From positions 2,232,001 through 2,296,000 of the forward strand of contig JAALGY010000057.1 in NCBI GenBank assembly GCA_032358165.1: DNA of 64,000 nt. The letters are read 5' to 3'. The notes under the pieces were generated by a model that was not told the DNA's origin, searched no databases, and saw only the letters and a program-made list of their open reading frames with translations. Origin of the DNA: Diplosphaera chodatii. Taxonomy: Eukaryota; Chlorophyta; Trebouxiophyceae; Prasiolales; Stichococcaceae. A program made the translations under genes and the position numbers. This document shows, one piece after another, positions 36,222 through 48,600 of this stretch (its first letter is position 1; each line of letters begins with the position of its first letter).

Positions 36222-38938
36222 TCATAGCTTTTGCAGCAGGAGGCGAGCCTCTGCAATCTTGAAGTGTGACGACTGTGGCAGCGCGGCCTTCAGCTTGCGC
36301 CACAGCTCCGGTGTTATCTTAGGGTACCTGTACTCATCCGCTGCAGACGCATGCTTGACCGTCAGCGGCAGCTGACCAAGAATGCCCACGACGTCTTCAT
36401 ATGTCCTTCTGTTCAGGTCCTGCCACCTGCAAACATATGGCGTCACCAATGTGTGAGGACCACCTGCATGTATGTGGCACAATAATATGCACCAATAATG
36501 GCAGCCCACCCAGCAGGAAACTTCACACTCACTTGTACACATAGTCAGCGGCGAACTTTGGCAACCCCTCGCAGGTGCCCAACCGCTTCGGCTCGGAAGC
36601 CATCGCCAGGAATTCCTTGTAGTTCATAGTCAGGTGGCTCCAGTCGGGGATGGTGCCGCCATTCGGCACAAAATTCGGCGGCGGGTTGCAGTCAAGGATG
36701 CGGGTCGCCCAGTCCTTGATCTGCAAGTAGGATGAGAGGAGTGGAACGACCTTTGGCTGAACGGCTAAGGGTAGCTGGCAACGGTCTGGATAGATCTGCA
36801 GCATAACCTATTGATGCTGTAGAGTGAGGACTAGCATGTTGCAGGCAGAGTCGCACCATATCCGGATGAAGGTGATGTCCCCGGGGCGATTGCCATGACG
36901 GCTTCCAGGAGATGAGCAGGTGCCCATCGGGCTTCAGCACTCGCACGGCCTCGGTCAGGTATGTTTCCAGGTGCAGCACATGCTCTGCGTTCAGCAAAAG
37001 GTGTGCCGTCAACATTTTGGCACCGGCAATGTAGTGTTCAACTGGTGTTCTTGCAACATGCAGTGCTTCTGTCAAGCACTCACTGCCAGTGCATGGACAG
37101 CACTCACCAAGGATGTTCATGCTGAGAACGACCTGCACAAGCACCAAGGATGCATTGTCAGACGGGAGCAATTATCTGATGACACTGCAGGTGCGGTCAA
37201 GATCAGATCGTGTCAGCCGAAAGGGCAGGTGATTATGGATGATCGTGCTTGCAGGCAGGGCACACCTCGAAGGTAGCATCTGGGAAGGGCAGCTTCTCGT
37301 CCGGAGAGCCCCAGACAAAAGCAGTGCCGTTGCTCGGCGCCTCAAACGGTGTGGAGGTGCCCACGACGTTGTACCCCACGAGCGTGGATGCTGCGGACAG
37401 GTGCTTCTTCATCTCCCGCATCTGGTGGCCTGCAAGTCCACAAACAGCCAGTTCAGGGCATGAACGGTGGACGCTCTTCCTTTGTGAGGGTGCATCGTAT
37501 TGGTGTGCTGGATACGTGATAGTTTCTTGACAGTGCCTCATGTTTTGCCGCATAACTGCATAAAGCCACACCGTTGGGGTCGGCGCCGTAGTCCAGCACG
37601 TTGCCCAGGTGCAGCGGCGCCGCCAGCAGCGCGTCCAGCTGGCCTTCCTGCCCGGTGAAGCAGTCGATGCCGTTCTCGTAGCCGTTGCAAAACGCCGCCC
37701 AGTAGTCGTTGCCGCTTGTTGCTGCCTGTTCAATCACACGCCAGCCGGATCGCCAGAGCGTTGTCGCACACAGACACAGCCGATGACGTCAAATCAGTCT
37801 GTGCAGAGTGGTGCAGAGCTGCGACGTAAGGTCATGCTGCTACCTGCAGAGACATGAGCGCATTGCGCAGGTTCATGCGCTGGTAGCCCGCGAGCTCTGG
37901 CGCCGGTGTCGCTGCCTTCTTGCTGGTCCCCACGTCGGGAATTGCAGGCACCACCTGGAGATGCCTGGCGATCTTCACACCTGCAGGGCACACACATACA
38001 TATACTTGGACGATCATTGCATGCAAAACAAGGCTGTGGCCAACTGGATGCAAGTGTTGCAGGCACACAGATCAGGTGCACAGACTGCAGGTCACCTTCT
38101 GGCCGTGGGGGGACTGCGATGGCTTTGCCCGCCAGAGAAGACCCGGGGCTCGGGGCTGTGCAGCCAGCCTTCGCAGTGGCCAGCTTCGGCACCACGTAGA
38201 TTGGGTTCTCCTCTGTGCCAGCCAGGGTGAAAGCTCTTCCTGTGCATATCGGAGATGTCGGAGCCGCTTTGGGCTTCTGGACAGATTCAGCAGCGACCCT
38301 GATCGCAGCGTCGCGTTGTGTCATTGGAATGACGCCGCTGGATGCTGTACCGTTGCCTGCACAATGGAGATGCACATAGGGCTCTTCACCCAGCGATGCC
38401 CATCAAGCACAGACAAAGGGGCATAACCTGGTCACTGTCACATTCACGGCGAGGGTGATGCGAGCGTGCGACCAAGGTCAGGTGGGTTAAATGCTCACCT
38501 GAGGAGGTGCTGGCGGCCAGGCGGCGGTTGGTGAGCCCTTGCTGCAGCATGCGGGTCCCGCGCACCGTGTGCTTTGCAGTCGCATGCCCAATCAGCAGCG
38601 CCGACCTGATCGTGCCCTGCGGACATCAGGCGTAAATGAACAGAATCAATTTTCTGATCTCAGCGCATTGTCAGAATATGTCAGTCTGCAGCGCGACCCG
38701 TCTGCACCTTGCTTCACAGTGCATGCACAGGAGACACCTGCCAACGGTCCAGTAGCACAGCAGAGCGGGGCAGTTCGTCAGCGTGTCGCAAACCAGGCTG
38801 AATCATTGTCATGCAGGGCAAGAAGGGGCTCACGTGGAACATGAGCGTGAACAAAGCAGCGCCAATGAGCATGCTGCTGCTGAGGCGCAGCTTGTTGAGC
38901 CGCATCGCGACCGCACCGCGGCGCCAGGATTGCATCAT
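36222..38938 (-). CDS. Type II membrane-anchored SAM-dependent methyltransferase
   Basis: The substrate is unknown. The ATG at 38938 opens MMQSWRRGAVAMRLNKLRLS, then a hydrophobic anchor SSMLIGAALFTLMFH: a short basic cytosolic tail followed by a signal anchor, as in Golgi or ER enzymes. Exons then join in phase (GTIRSALLIGHATAKHTVRG; GNGTASSGVIPMTQRDAAIR, with an NGT sequon). The methyltransferase core starts at AFCNGYENGIDCFTGQEG. Motif I is NVLDYGADPNGVALCSYA (about 37590). After it come EKLPFPDATFEVVLSMNIL (motif II region) and YLTEAVRVLKPDGHLLISWK (motif III, about 36930). The C-terminal exons (DWATRILDCNPPPNFVPNGG; YPKITPELWRKLKAALPQ) end at TGA 36224-36222. The Asp in YGADPNG replaces a usual Gly. 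Confidence 0.75.
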
Positions 38939-39272
38939 GATTGCCTGAAGTATGCTGCAACTGGCGGAAGGACGATTTGCAGGCTGCTAGCACGCCTGCA
39001 CCTCTTGCATCGGAAGAGCGGACGGGAGTCCCGACATGGACGTGGGACTACAGTGCACAACACCTGCCCTGTGGTGCAATGGGGCCAAGGTGCCAACCTG
39101 CAAGGCATCGCAGTGCAGGCGCAAACGCGTGGGCTGTTTCGATGCCACGGACTATTCTGCGAGATACTGCAAGGTTTTACCTAAATTGCTGCACTGGCTG
39201 ACTTATGAGGTGAACGTTTTGTGACACGTCTATGGTCACCTGCATGAGCTGCTGCACAGCCACAAACAGAGC
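38939..39272. promoter_or_regulatory. Divergent intergenic region, methyltransferase and ThrRS
   Basis: 334 bp between divergent starts. It must include both promoters and 5' leaders. No core motif recognised. Confidence 0.4.
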
Positions 39273-39475
39273 ATGAACATCGCTCCGCATAGCCAGGACA
39301 TGGCATGCAGCAGGCTGGCGCCCAGGTGGCTGCTGCAGCGGTGCCGCCCGTTCACCAGCAGCCGGACAGCATGGTCTGGCACAGCAGCGGTGTCGGGCGC
39401 GGTTGCGCACGGCCACAACCAGCACACAGCAGCGGCTGACAGCAGATGCAGCGCACGCAGCAACAGCGCGCGCAT

Positions 39476-39521
<46 letters not shown>

Positions 39522-42500
39522 TGCGTCAGCAGGGTGCAGTGGGGCTCCAGGCCTGCTGCACGGCACTGCTCCTCGACAGCGGCAGCAGCAGTGCAAACAG
39601 CACAGGCGCCAGTAGAGAAGGCGGCGCCGGTGCCGCTGCCCACCAGCGATGAGTCGGACGAGCTGCTGCGCGTCAGGCACAGCGTGAGCCTCCGTACTGT
39701 GATGAACGGATACGCATACAGTCATGCTTTGCCGCCGTACGTGGTCAAGGTCTTCACAAGGTGTGGCAGGCCAACGTGCATGCTTCGTCCTGCTGCAGGC
39801 GTCGCACGTCATGGCGATGGCGCTGCAGAAGCTGTTTCCGGAGGCGCAGACGACCATTGGCCCGTGGATAGAGCGTGGCTTCTATTACGACTTCGATCTC
39901 TCGACGCCGCTGACGCCGGCAGACCTCAAAGCAATCAAGAAGGAGATGGTCAAGATCATCAAGGCCGACTTACCCTTCATCTGCGAGGAGGTGCTCTCGA
40001 GTGCTGGGGAACGCACTAGCTTCTCGACTGCTGGGGAACGCACTAGCTTCTGCAACTGCGAAGCACACTGCGAATTCCACGAACACACCGCGGATGAGAG
40101 CAGGTGCTACCGCCGCCCTTTGCACCATGGCTGTGTCTGATCTGCTGTGACACACGCGGGACCTGCTGTTCAGGTGACAAAGGAGGAGGCGGAGCAGTGC
40201 ATGGCGCACGAGCCGTACAAGCTGGAGCTGGTGCACGACATCCTGGCACGGGACCCCGCCGCCAAGATCACGCTGTACCACATCGGTCAGCACCTGCCCC
40301 GCACAACATGATGCACCGGCGCTGCACAGCTGCTGTGGTGTGCAAAACGTCTTTGGTGTGTACCTGTCGGAAGTGTGGCCTGCTGGTGCATGCACATCTT
40401 CTGAACGCTTGCATCGCTGCCTGCCTGGTCAGGCGAGAAGGGCGGCGAGCGGCATTGGTACGACCTGTGCGCGGGGCCGCACGTCGCCTCCACCGGCGCC
40501 ATCAACCCTGCAGCCATCGGCCTGGAAAGGTGCCGCACGGCTCGCCGAGCCCCGAGCTGCCTCACCAAGCTCTCACAACTGTACAGAACCATGTACATGC
40601 AGGCGTCAGGTGTGCAAGAGCCCGAACCCGCGTCCGTGTCTCAAGTGTGCACATGTGTTTGCAGCGTGGCGGGTGCGTACTGGCGGGGCGACGAGCGCAA
40701 CAAGCAGCTGCAGCGCGTGTACGGCACAGCCTGGCAGACCAAGGAGCAGCTGAAGGCGTACCAGGACTTCAAGGCAGAGGCGGAGCGGCGGTGAGGGCTA
40801 TACAAGAGGGCCATACCGCCCATTGCCGTCTCCTCAGAATGTCGTGCCACCCATCGTGTCGTTTCCACAGTGTTTTCAGCCAGAGGTTTGCTCGCTGTCT
40901 TGCGTGTAGCTGCGCAGATGCTAGCAGATGTGCTGGTCTTATGCAGGGACCACCGCAAGCTTGGGCAGCAGCTGGACCTGTACAGCATCAATGACAGCGG
41001 CGGCGCCGGACTTGTGTTCTGGCACCCCAAGGTACGGCGACGCTGCTTTGTGGCGTCGTTAGCAGCAATGCCTGTATTGTACCTCTCTCTTACTTCAGTT
41101 ATTGTGCGATAGTCCTTTGCTAGTACTTCACCAACACGTCACCGTCAATGTGCAGGGCTCAATGGTCCGGCATCTGATCGAGACATATTGGAAGGATGTG
41201 CACTTGCGGCACGGCTATGAGCTCATCTACAGCCCGCACATAGCCAAGGTGTGCACTTTATCAAAGGGAAAGCATGTGTCACAACAGGGCACCGTTCAAC
41301 GGTGCTGACACACGGGAAGTCGGTCGTTTGTCATGTCGTTTGGTGCTATCACCATGCATGTGATGCGCTGCGTTCTCCAGGTGGACCTGTGGAAGACGTC
41401 GGGCCACTTCGAGTTCTACGAGGAGAACATGTTCGACCAGATGAAGGTGGAGGGGGAGGAGTACCAGCTGCGCCCCATGAACTGCCCCTTCCACATCGCC
41501 ATCTACAACGTGCGCTGCTGGCCACCCTGCACGTGAACCCCAATCGTGCATTTCTGAGGGTCAAGATTGCTGTAGCGGCGTGCTAGTACGCAGCATGCTA
41601 GTGCGCCACGACTGACGCGCATAGCTGACACTGCTTTGCTGTTTACTTCACCCTGCAGCAACGGCAGCACTCGTACCGGGACCTGCCCAAGCGGTGGGCG
41701 GAGCTGGGCACTGTGTACCGGTATGAGCGCTCCGGCACCATGCACGGGCTGTTCCGCGTGCGTGGCTTCACGCAGGTGGGCACCTGAGGATCATCAGCAC
41801 ATGGTGGTGACATGTCGGCCGCCACACCTGGCATCAGCATCCCACCTGTTGCTCCTGGACACTCGGGGTGCACGTCAGGCCCGGCAACACGCTCATTGGC
41901 TGTATGACTGCTGCCGCTGCAGGATGATGCGCACATCTTCTGCCTGCCAAATCAGATTGGCACTGAAATTGGCCGGGTGCTGGACCTTACAGAGGACATC
42001 ATGACAGCCTTCGGGTTTAAGGCAGATGGTTTCGAGGTGGGTGCTATCTTACAGCAGCCGCTGGCAAAAGACCTGCCAAGTACCTCGACATCACAGCCAG
42101 CAGACTAGGTGTCTGCGTCATCCGCGATCAACTACTGTACACCCGTGTCGCAGATCAACCTGTCAACCCGTCCAGAGAAGTCTGTGGGCTCAAACGATAT
42201 CTGGCACATGGCAGAGGACGCCCTCAGAGCAGCCATCGAGGCCAAGGTGACCCGCTTGGAAGCTCTGCGCCAGACGCATCAGCTTACCGCCTGTTGCATA
42301 CGATGTCGAGTGCCGATGCTCAACTTGCACTGCCACCATGCTGCAGGGCTGGCCTTATGTGGTGGATGAGGGCGGCGGCGCTTTCTATGGCCCCAAGATC
42401 GATGTCAAGGTGGGTGTGCAATCCTGACCAGTATGTGGCCACGGTGTTGCTGGCGGTGTGTGGGAACATCACTCCTACTCTGGCACAGCCCAAGCGGTGC

Positions 42501-43762
42501 CTCCTGCACACTGTGGCATGCAGCCACATGCCGGACAAGCACGCAAAACTGTTGTGTTGCTTGCACGCAGGTGCGCGACGCGATCGGCCGCAAGTGGCAG
42601 TGCTCCACGGTGCAGCTGGACTTCAACCTGCCGCAGCGCTTCGACATGAAGTACACCGACAGCGACTCCACCAAGAAGCAGCCCATCATGGTGCACCGCG
42701 CCATCTTCGGCTCCATCGAGCGCTTCTTCGGCATCCTCATCGAGAACTACGCAGGTCAGTGTGGCTCTGTTGCCAGGCTGACAGCAGGTGCTTGCGGTCC
42801 TGCCTGGCCAGAGCTGTCACTTAGACATTGTCTGGCTGCGAACCCACATCATGCAGCTCAGCACTACCCACAGGTGCTACAAGGTGTGCTGACGATAGTG
42901 TCGCTTCCCGTGCGCAGGCGCCTTCCCGCTGTGGCTGGCGCCGGTGCAGGTGTGCCTGCTGCTGGTGGCGGAGACGGACGCGCTGCGCGCCTACGCAGAC
43001 TCAGTCGCGGCGCAGATGCGGTCGACCGGCTTGCGAGTGGAGATCAAGTCTGGTACGCAGTAAAGTTCAAATTCAAATTCAGAAATGAAATTTCGGGACT
43101 GTAGTGTCGTCCAGTCTCGTGCGGTGCAAGGTGTGACAAGGTGTGGCAACTGCAGCTGGGTCAGGCTTGTTTGGAAGCAAGTGCATGAGAGGCAGACGGT
43201 GTGATATTGTGCAGGCGAGCGCGTGCCGAAGCTGATCAGGGCGGCGCAGACGGAGAAGATCCCCGTCACAGCTGTCATTGGCGAGAAGGAGGCAGAGGAC
43301 GGCACCCTCGCGGTGCGCCAGAATGTCCAAGTTGTTTTTTTGTCATAGATCATATGCCTGCCCTCGCTGTGCTATTACTTCCTCCTCTTACTGGTATGCA
43401 TGCAACACTTATGTCTTGCAAATCACCGTGTGCAGCGAGCGTGTGTCAACCACACGGCGCTTCAGCTTGCTGGACGAAGATTTGTTCCCAAACTTTACCC
43501 ACTGTACAAACTCTTCATATCGTTTTGGTGTCAGCCCAACACTGAACATGACTGAGTGGCCGTGTACCATCAGGTGCGGTTGTACGGGGGCGACGACCTC
43601 GGGGCGCTGCCGCTGGCCGAGGTGCAACGGCGCCTGCAGCAGGCAGTAGCAGACCACAGCTCCTTTGCCGAGACAGGGGCGGCTGGGGGCGGCAGCAGCA
43701 ATGGCAGCGGGGCCGAGCGGCTAGCGCCACAGCTGGAAGTTGAGGCCGAGGCAGAGCCATGA
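39273..43762 (+). CDS. Threonyl-tRNA synthetase, probably organellar
   Basis: A class II enzyme that charges tRNA-Thr. ATG at 39273 or 39300; the leader [20 protein letters not shown] looks like an organelle-targeting peptide and includes a 15-Ser tract. RHS joins in phase 0 to [20 protein letters not shown], the start of the tRNA-SAD editing domain, which continues [14 protein letters not shown] and [16 protein letters not shown] (about 40450). The catalytic core follows: [20 protein letters not shown] (motif 1), [10 protein letters not shown] with the zinc Cys (about 41480), [20 protein letters not shown] + DDAHIFCLP (motif 2 and a zinc His), and [20 protein letters not shown] (motif 3, about 42690). 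The anticodon-binding domain is [20 protein letters not shown] and LRVEIKSG. The stop is at 43760. The C-terminus carries an unusual acidic, Ser/Gly-rich tail. Confidence 0.93.
39476..39520 (+). repeat. (CAG)15 microsatellite coding for poly-Ser
   Basis: Fifteen uninterrupted CAG units, read as AGC codons in the ThrRS frame, giving 15 consecutive Ser in the predicted targeting region. Neighbouring sequence contains shorter AGC runs. Confidence 0.95.
40002..40052 (+). repeat. 27-bp tandem duplication in a ThrRS intron
   Basis: TGCTGGGGAACGCACTAGCT starts at 40002 and again at 40029, with nearly identical flanks. It begins about 11 bp after the splice donor at 39991. Confidence 0.85.
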
Positions 43763-44056
43763 ACTGGGTGCTGTAGTGTTGGGCACTGGAGCCCAGCATG
43801 TGACTAGCTGCCGGCCATTCTTGTACCAAGCCTTATGTGCTTCCTACTGAGCAGGTCCAGTCTATCATGGCAGCCTCATATGCAGCATTCTTGGTGATCT
43901 GAATGTGGTCTTGTAATGTCAGCAGCAGCCCAAATGCAGGGCAATCACAACGAGCACTGGCACCACATCATTGCCGTCAAGTGCTGCAAAGCGCAGAAGT
44001 AGACTCGCATCCCCCTGATCTATACACACCGTGCACAACATGCTGGGTTGCATTCC

Positions 44057-45324
44057 TCAGCGGCGGCTGGCGAGGGTGTACAGTGCATCTCTGACCTGTG
44101 TCTCGGTTTTCATCTGCTCCTCAATCAGGAGGCGCTCGACAAAGGACTGCATCTTGTCTGCCCAAGCCCGAATTTCCTGCAGACCAGCGTCGACATGTGT
44201 GTCACCATTCCATAGTCAGTTGCCATTCTGATTAGTACAGGGCCATTGCAAATAGCTGTTGCCATGCCTGGAGGCCAGCAAGCATGAGCAAACAATGTTG
44301 CAAATGACCAGCAAGTGTACAGCGACCTGACGGCCTGCCTGTGCTGTCCGCACCATGTCATTGCCGTGGTGCTGCTCGTACAGGCGGCAGTTGTCGCACA
44401 TGAGGGAGATGTTGGCGAAGTAGCGGACCAGCCCGTGCCGCGTGTGCCACAGCGTCTTCGTCCTCACGTCCGTCAGCTCCTTCCTGCCGTCCATCGAGCA
44501 TTTGCCCATTTGTCAGCATGACTTTGAGCACAGCCGCTGGTAATGGATGTTGGACAGCACTCAACTCCGTGCAGGACCACCATCTGAAGATATCAACAGT
44601 GAATCAGACGGGCACCCGATTTGCATCAGGCTGGTGGGCTGCTTGATGAGCTCGTAGTAGCCGGGGGTGCCCTTCGGCACTGGCGCTGTGAAGATCTGAT
44701 CGCATTGCTCATCATCGAAGGCCAGCGCCTGCCGTGCACGATCGATCAAACATTAAAGTTTTTATAGTCGTGACTTAGCGGGCGGCAGCCTGGCGCCGTG
44801 GCAAGCTAATTGAGGGTGCCTCAGCGGGGCTAACTACTGCAGGCGCTCGCGCTGGCATGCATGCACCTGCTCATGGATCTTCTGCAGCGCGGTCGCCGCG
44901 GCCTGCTTCCAGATCTTTGCTTCAACAGCCTCCCACTGCGTACATCACCATCGTGTTGTCAGCATCCTGCTGCACAATCACATGCATACATATATTGCAG
45001 CAGCAATGCATGCAAGCACGCAACGGTGGCACAGGCAAACTAGCTGGCTGAAATTGGTCGTCATAAACACGAAACACACGCACCACTGCCTCAGCCAGCA
45101 TGCTGGCTGATCTCGCACTTCACTCTGGCGTGGCTCTGTTGCACTGCGGCTCGTGAGCTCACGACGGCAACCGTCTCGCAAGCCAAGGGTGACGCAACAA
45201 GCGTACGCAGACTGAAACTTGTCCCTAGCGAACGTGCGAGCGCTAGCAATGGATTTTCTTTTGGTGCAGCGCGTCCTGGCACGCTGACAAACTGAGCCCT
45301 CCGAGATCTCTTACGATTGATCAT
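44057..45324 (-). CDS. Small single-bromodomain protein, tandem paralogue of the 3' end of the next gene
   Basis: Probably a chromatin protein. The ATG at 45324 opens MINRKRSRRAQFVSVPGRAA, a basic and possibly nuclear start, and exon 1 ends in phase 0 at a gtgagc donor. Exon 2 starts at 44935 with WEAVEAKIWKQAAATALQKI. The bromodomain follows in two exons: DDEQCDQIFTAPVPKGTPGY + YELIKQPTSLMQIG, then KTLWHTRHGLVRYFANISLM + CDNCRLYEQH. The tail IRAWADKMQSFVERLLIEEQ ends LASRR with TGA at 44059-44057. All four shared exons match the neighbouring gene in order and phase. The residue after NCRLY is Glu where most bromodomains have the acetyl-lysine-contacting Asn. Assignment of exon 1 is by phase only. 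Confidence 0.7.
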
Positions 45325-45626
45325 ACGGCACTTGGAGATGTGACGTCATCATGCCAGTTGCTCATCCTGTGTGTGCTGGATACGCTCCAGGCGCGGGCTA
45401 CAAAAATGGAGTGGAGGCTGATCGTCGTCAGCAGCGCAGACTGAACGACTGCACAGCACAGACGTGGCGGCGATAGTGCATCTCACATTGCAAAACAATG
45501 CTGTTCATGCATCAACTCCGGCGGCAGGCTTGTATTTGATCTGATAATCTTAGAGCTCATGCCCAAACACGCCTAGCTGCACAACCTGCCAGTCGAGAAG
45601 CGTGCTTGTGTACACGCTGAGGCGAC
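45325..45626. other. Spacer between the tandem bromodomain genes
   Basis: About 300 bp between the stop of the large gene and the predicted start of the small paralogue. It should contain a promoter for the latter; no motif is clear. Confidence 0.4.
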
Positions 45627-48600
45627 CTATCCACCCCGGCCAAGACTAAACATCTCAGCGGCCACATGGTCCTGAATTCGCTTCTCTGCCACATCTACCT
45701 GCTGCTTTACAAACGCCTGCATCTTGTTGGCGTAGCCCAATACGTCCTGCGCGAATGGAGGTCGCATGCTGTCAGTGTTGCAGCTGAGGACGGCAGTAGG
45801 CCGAGTCTATTGATTCAGATTGCTGACGGACGGCGAGTCTTCGAGTCGCAAGCAGCAGCCATGAGTGAGACAACAATAATTATGATTGCATCACGGGCCA
45901 GGGCCTACCTCGGATGGGTCGTCCACATGTCGCTGGTACTCGCGGCAGTTGTCGCACATGAGGGAGACGTTGGCATAGTAGCGCTCCAGCCCCCGCCGCG
46001 AGTGCCACAGCACCCTCTTCTTTGCGGTACCAAACTCCCGCCTGCAGGAGACAAAGCTGTGAGACCATGGGAATGAGCAGCAAGTGTGGGACAGGCATGA
46101 TGAGTGCATCCTGGCTGACGATGCCAAGCGGCCGTCTACTACGTACCCGATGTCCTTCAGACTGACGGGATGCCGGATGAGGGTATAGTAGCCAGGCGTG
46201 GTCTTCAGCACCGGTCGCGTGAACAGCTGGTCGCACTCCTTGTCATCAAACTGCAGCACCTGTCGTAGAATGTTCAGCATGGTTAGCGGGGAGCACTGCC
46301 AGCAGATACATCAGTGGGTATGGACTGGATATATGGGCCACATGTCACACGGGGCATTCTCATGGGGGCACCTTGTTGTGTATTTGCTGCAGCGACCCCT
46401 CGACCTGCTGTTTCCAATACTGAGCCTCCACCGCTTCACGCTGGAAAGCAGCCAGAGCGTGATATTTGATGCACATGTCATACATATGCCAATCAGAGGA
46501 AGGTTCTGCGACACACTGGCAAGTCCAGTGCGTCCACAGAGATCTGCACACAGCAGTAGCCCCACCTTTGCCGCTGCAACTGCCTCGGCATCCTCCTCCC
46601 CGTCGCTGCCGCTGCCGTCGTCAGCACCATCGGGCCCAGTACTGCCGCCGCGCTGCGAAGGAGGTCAAACAGGACATCTGGGGCTTGATTCCGATCCAGT
46701 TGACGAGTTCATGCGCATGACGGGCAGTGCACCAGGGTGATGACGGTGTACCAACCCTAAACCCCACGGCACCTTGCGGGAGGAGCCCTGCCGCTGCAGG
46801 GTGCGCTTGGGGGCGGCGCCCAGCAGGTGCGCCTGCTCCGCATCCAGCTTCGCCAACCGGTCCGCTCCTGACATCTCCCCCTGGTCGGAGAACACCACGT
46901 TGGCTAGTCCGTAGCGCCAGGGCAGGAGACTGCCTCACGGCAGAGTGCACCGCTGCTACAGGCCGGTAACCTGACACTCCAACATATGCCCCTGTCTGCC
47001 TTGCCTGCCGCATTCCAGCTCACCTCCAGGAGTGCGAGGCATGCAGCGCCCGACTCAGGCAGCGAGCCGGTCACCCGCACTGGCACCTCGATGCCAGCGT
47101 CAGGCCCTGCTGCACTGTCAGGGGCTTCTGCCGCCGACGCTGCCGCTGCGTCTGCCTGTGTGGGCTTGCTAGCCTTGCCAATGGCAGGCTCTGCTCTGGC
47201 TGCGGCCTGCTTGGGCTGGCGCTTGGGAGGCGCAGCTTTGGGCTTGGCTCTGCCTCGAGCCTTTGCTGGCTGCCGCTTGTCCGCCTCGAAATCTGAGTCG
47301 CCTGCATCATCACTACCGCTGCCGCTGCTGCTTCCGCTGCCCGAGTCTGCCCCTGCTTCCTCTGCTGCACCGTCGTCGGAAGCGTCTGCATCCTCAGACT
47401 CAGATGCAGGTTCCGACTGCTCAGACTCCGAAGCATCGTCCTCCCTCCGCTGCCGCTTCTGCCGTCCGCCTCTGCCGCTGCATTTGCCCTTGGCCGGCTT
47501 GCCCGCAGGCCGCTTCTGAGCTCTGCGACCATTGGCGCCTGCTTCAGGCGAGTCCGCCTCCTCCCCTGAGCCGGAAGGCCGCTCTGCGTCCGAGGCTGGC
47601 GCGGGCTCGCTGTCGGCCTCCGAGGACTCAGCAGGCGTTGCCGCACGCGGGCGCTTGGCCGGCTGCGCCCTGGCTGCTGCCTGCTGCTTTCGTGGCGTGG
47701 TAGCGGCCGGCACAGGAGCGGGCTTCTCCCGCTCGTCATCTGACGACTCTTGCAAAGCCGGAGCGGCGGCGTCCCTGCTGCGCTTGCGGCTTTGGTCATC
47801 GCCTCTGCCGCTGCTGCCCGCTGCCTTGCTGCCCGCAGCACGCTGCTGCTGCTGCGGCTGCTGTGGCCGCTGGCCTGGCCTGCCTGAGGCGGCGCTGCCA
47901 TTCTGCGCAGGCCCTTTCTTGGCCGCCGCCGCAGCCTTCTCCGCTACTCTCTGCTTGATGGCCTCCTGCAGCGGACGGATTCAGGCAACCCTCGACAGCT
48001 GTGCACCGAGCACCGTGCACCGTGCTAATGCAATACACAATCAGAGTCCACTGCCCAGATGGCCTTTCCACATCATGCCCAGCCTGCAGGGATGCGCCCC
48101 AATGTATCCCTGGCACATGCATATCGTTCATTGTCCTGCACTTGCCACCAGCAGGTGGCCCTTGCAGCGGCCGAGCGGCGGGGGGACCACACCTGGATCT
48201 GGGCGTCCTCGGCTGCCTTGCGCTCCTGGCGGGCCCGCCGCTCGGCGGCCTCCCTGTCCCGCAGCGCCCGCTCCTCCGCCTCGAGCTGCAGCCGCGCAGC
48301 CTGCAGTGTGCAACAAGGGGTTAGTATATGCAACAGGTATCAGACCGTGTGAGCATGACCAACCACAGAAACGCCACACGTGAAAATGCCTACTGATCCC
48401 TGGACTGCTGTCAGTGCCAAGGCTTACTGGTATCCTGATCTGCTGCCAGGGTGCACCTTTTCCTTCGCCTGGTCCTCTGCCAGCTGTCTGGCGGCCGCGG
48501 CACGCTGCGCCTCGCCCTGCTGCCGTAGCTGCCCAAACTCGCCGGCCACCAGGTCCCGCAGCCCGCTGCGGAACATCTGCAGCCGCTGCTTCGCCAGCGT

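Noticed and set aside
39236..39857. Frames reading poly-Leu, poly-Gln or poly-Ala through the CAG repeat
   Set aside because: Only the AGC (Ser) frame joins in phase to the conserved ThrRS exons.
46986..47703. Long Ser/Pro/Ala frames on the plus strand and an alternative minus frame (47071-47901)
   Set aside because: Shadows of the low-complexity exon of the large bromodomain gene, whose proper frame joins in phase to exons on its 5' side and carries the acidic/basic protein sequence.
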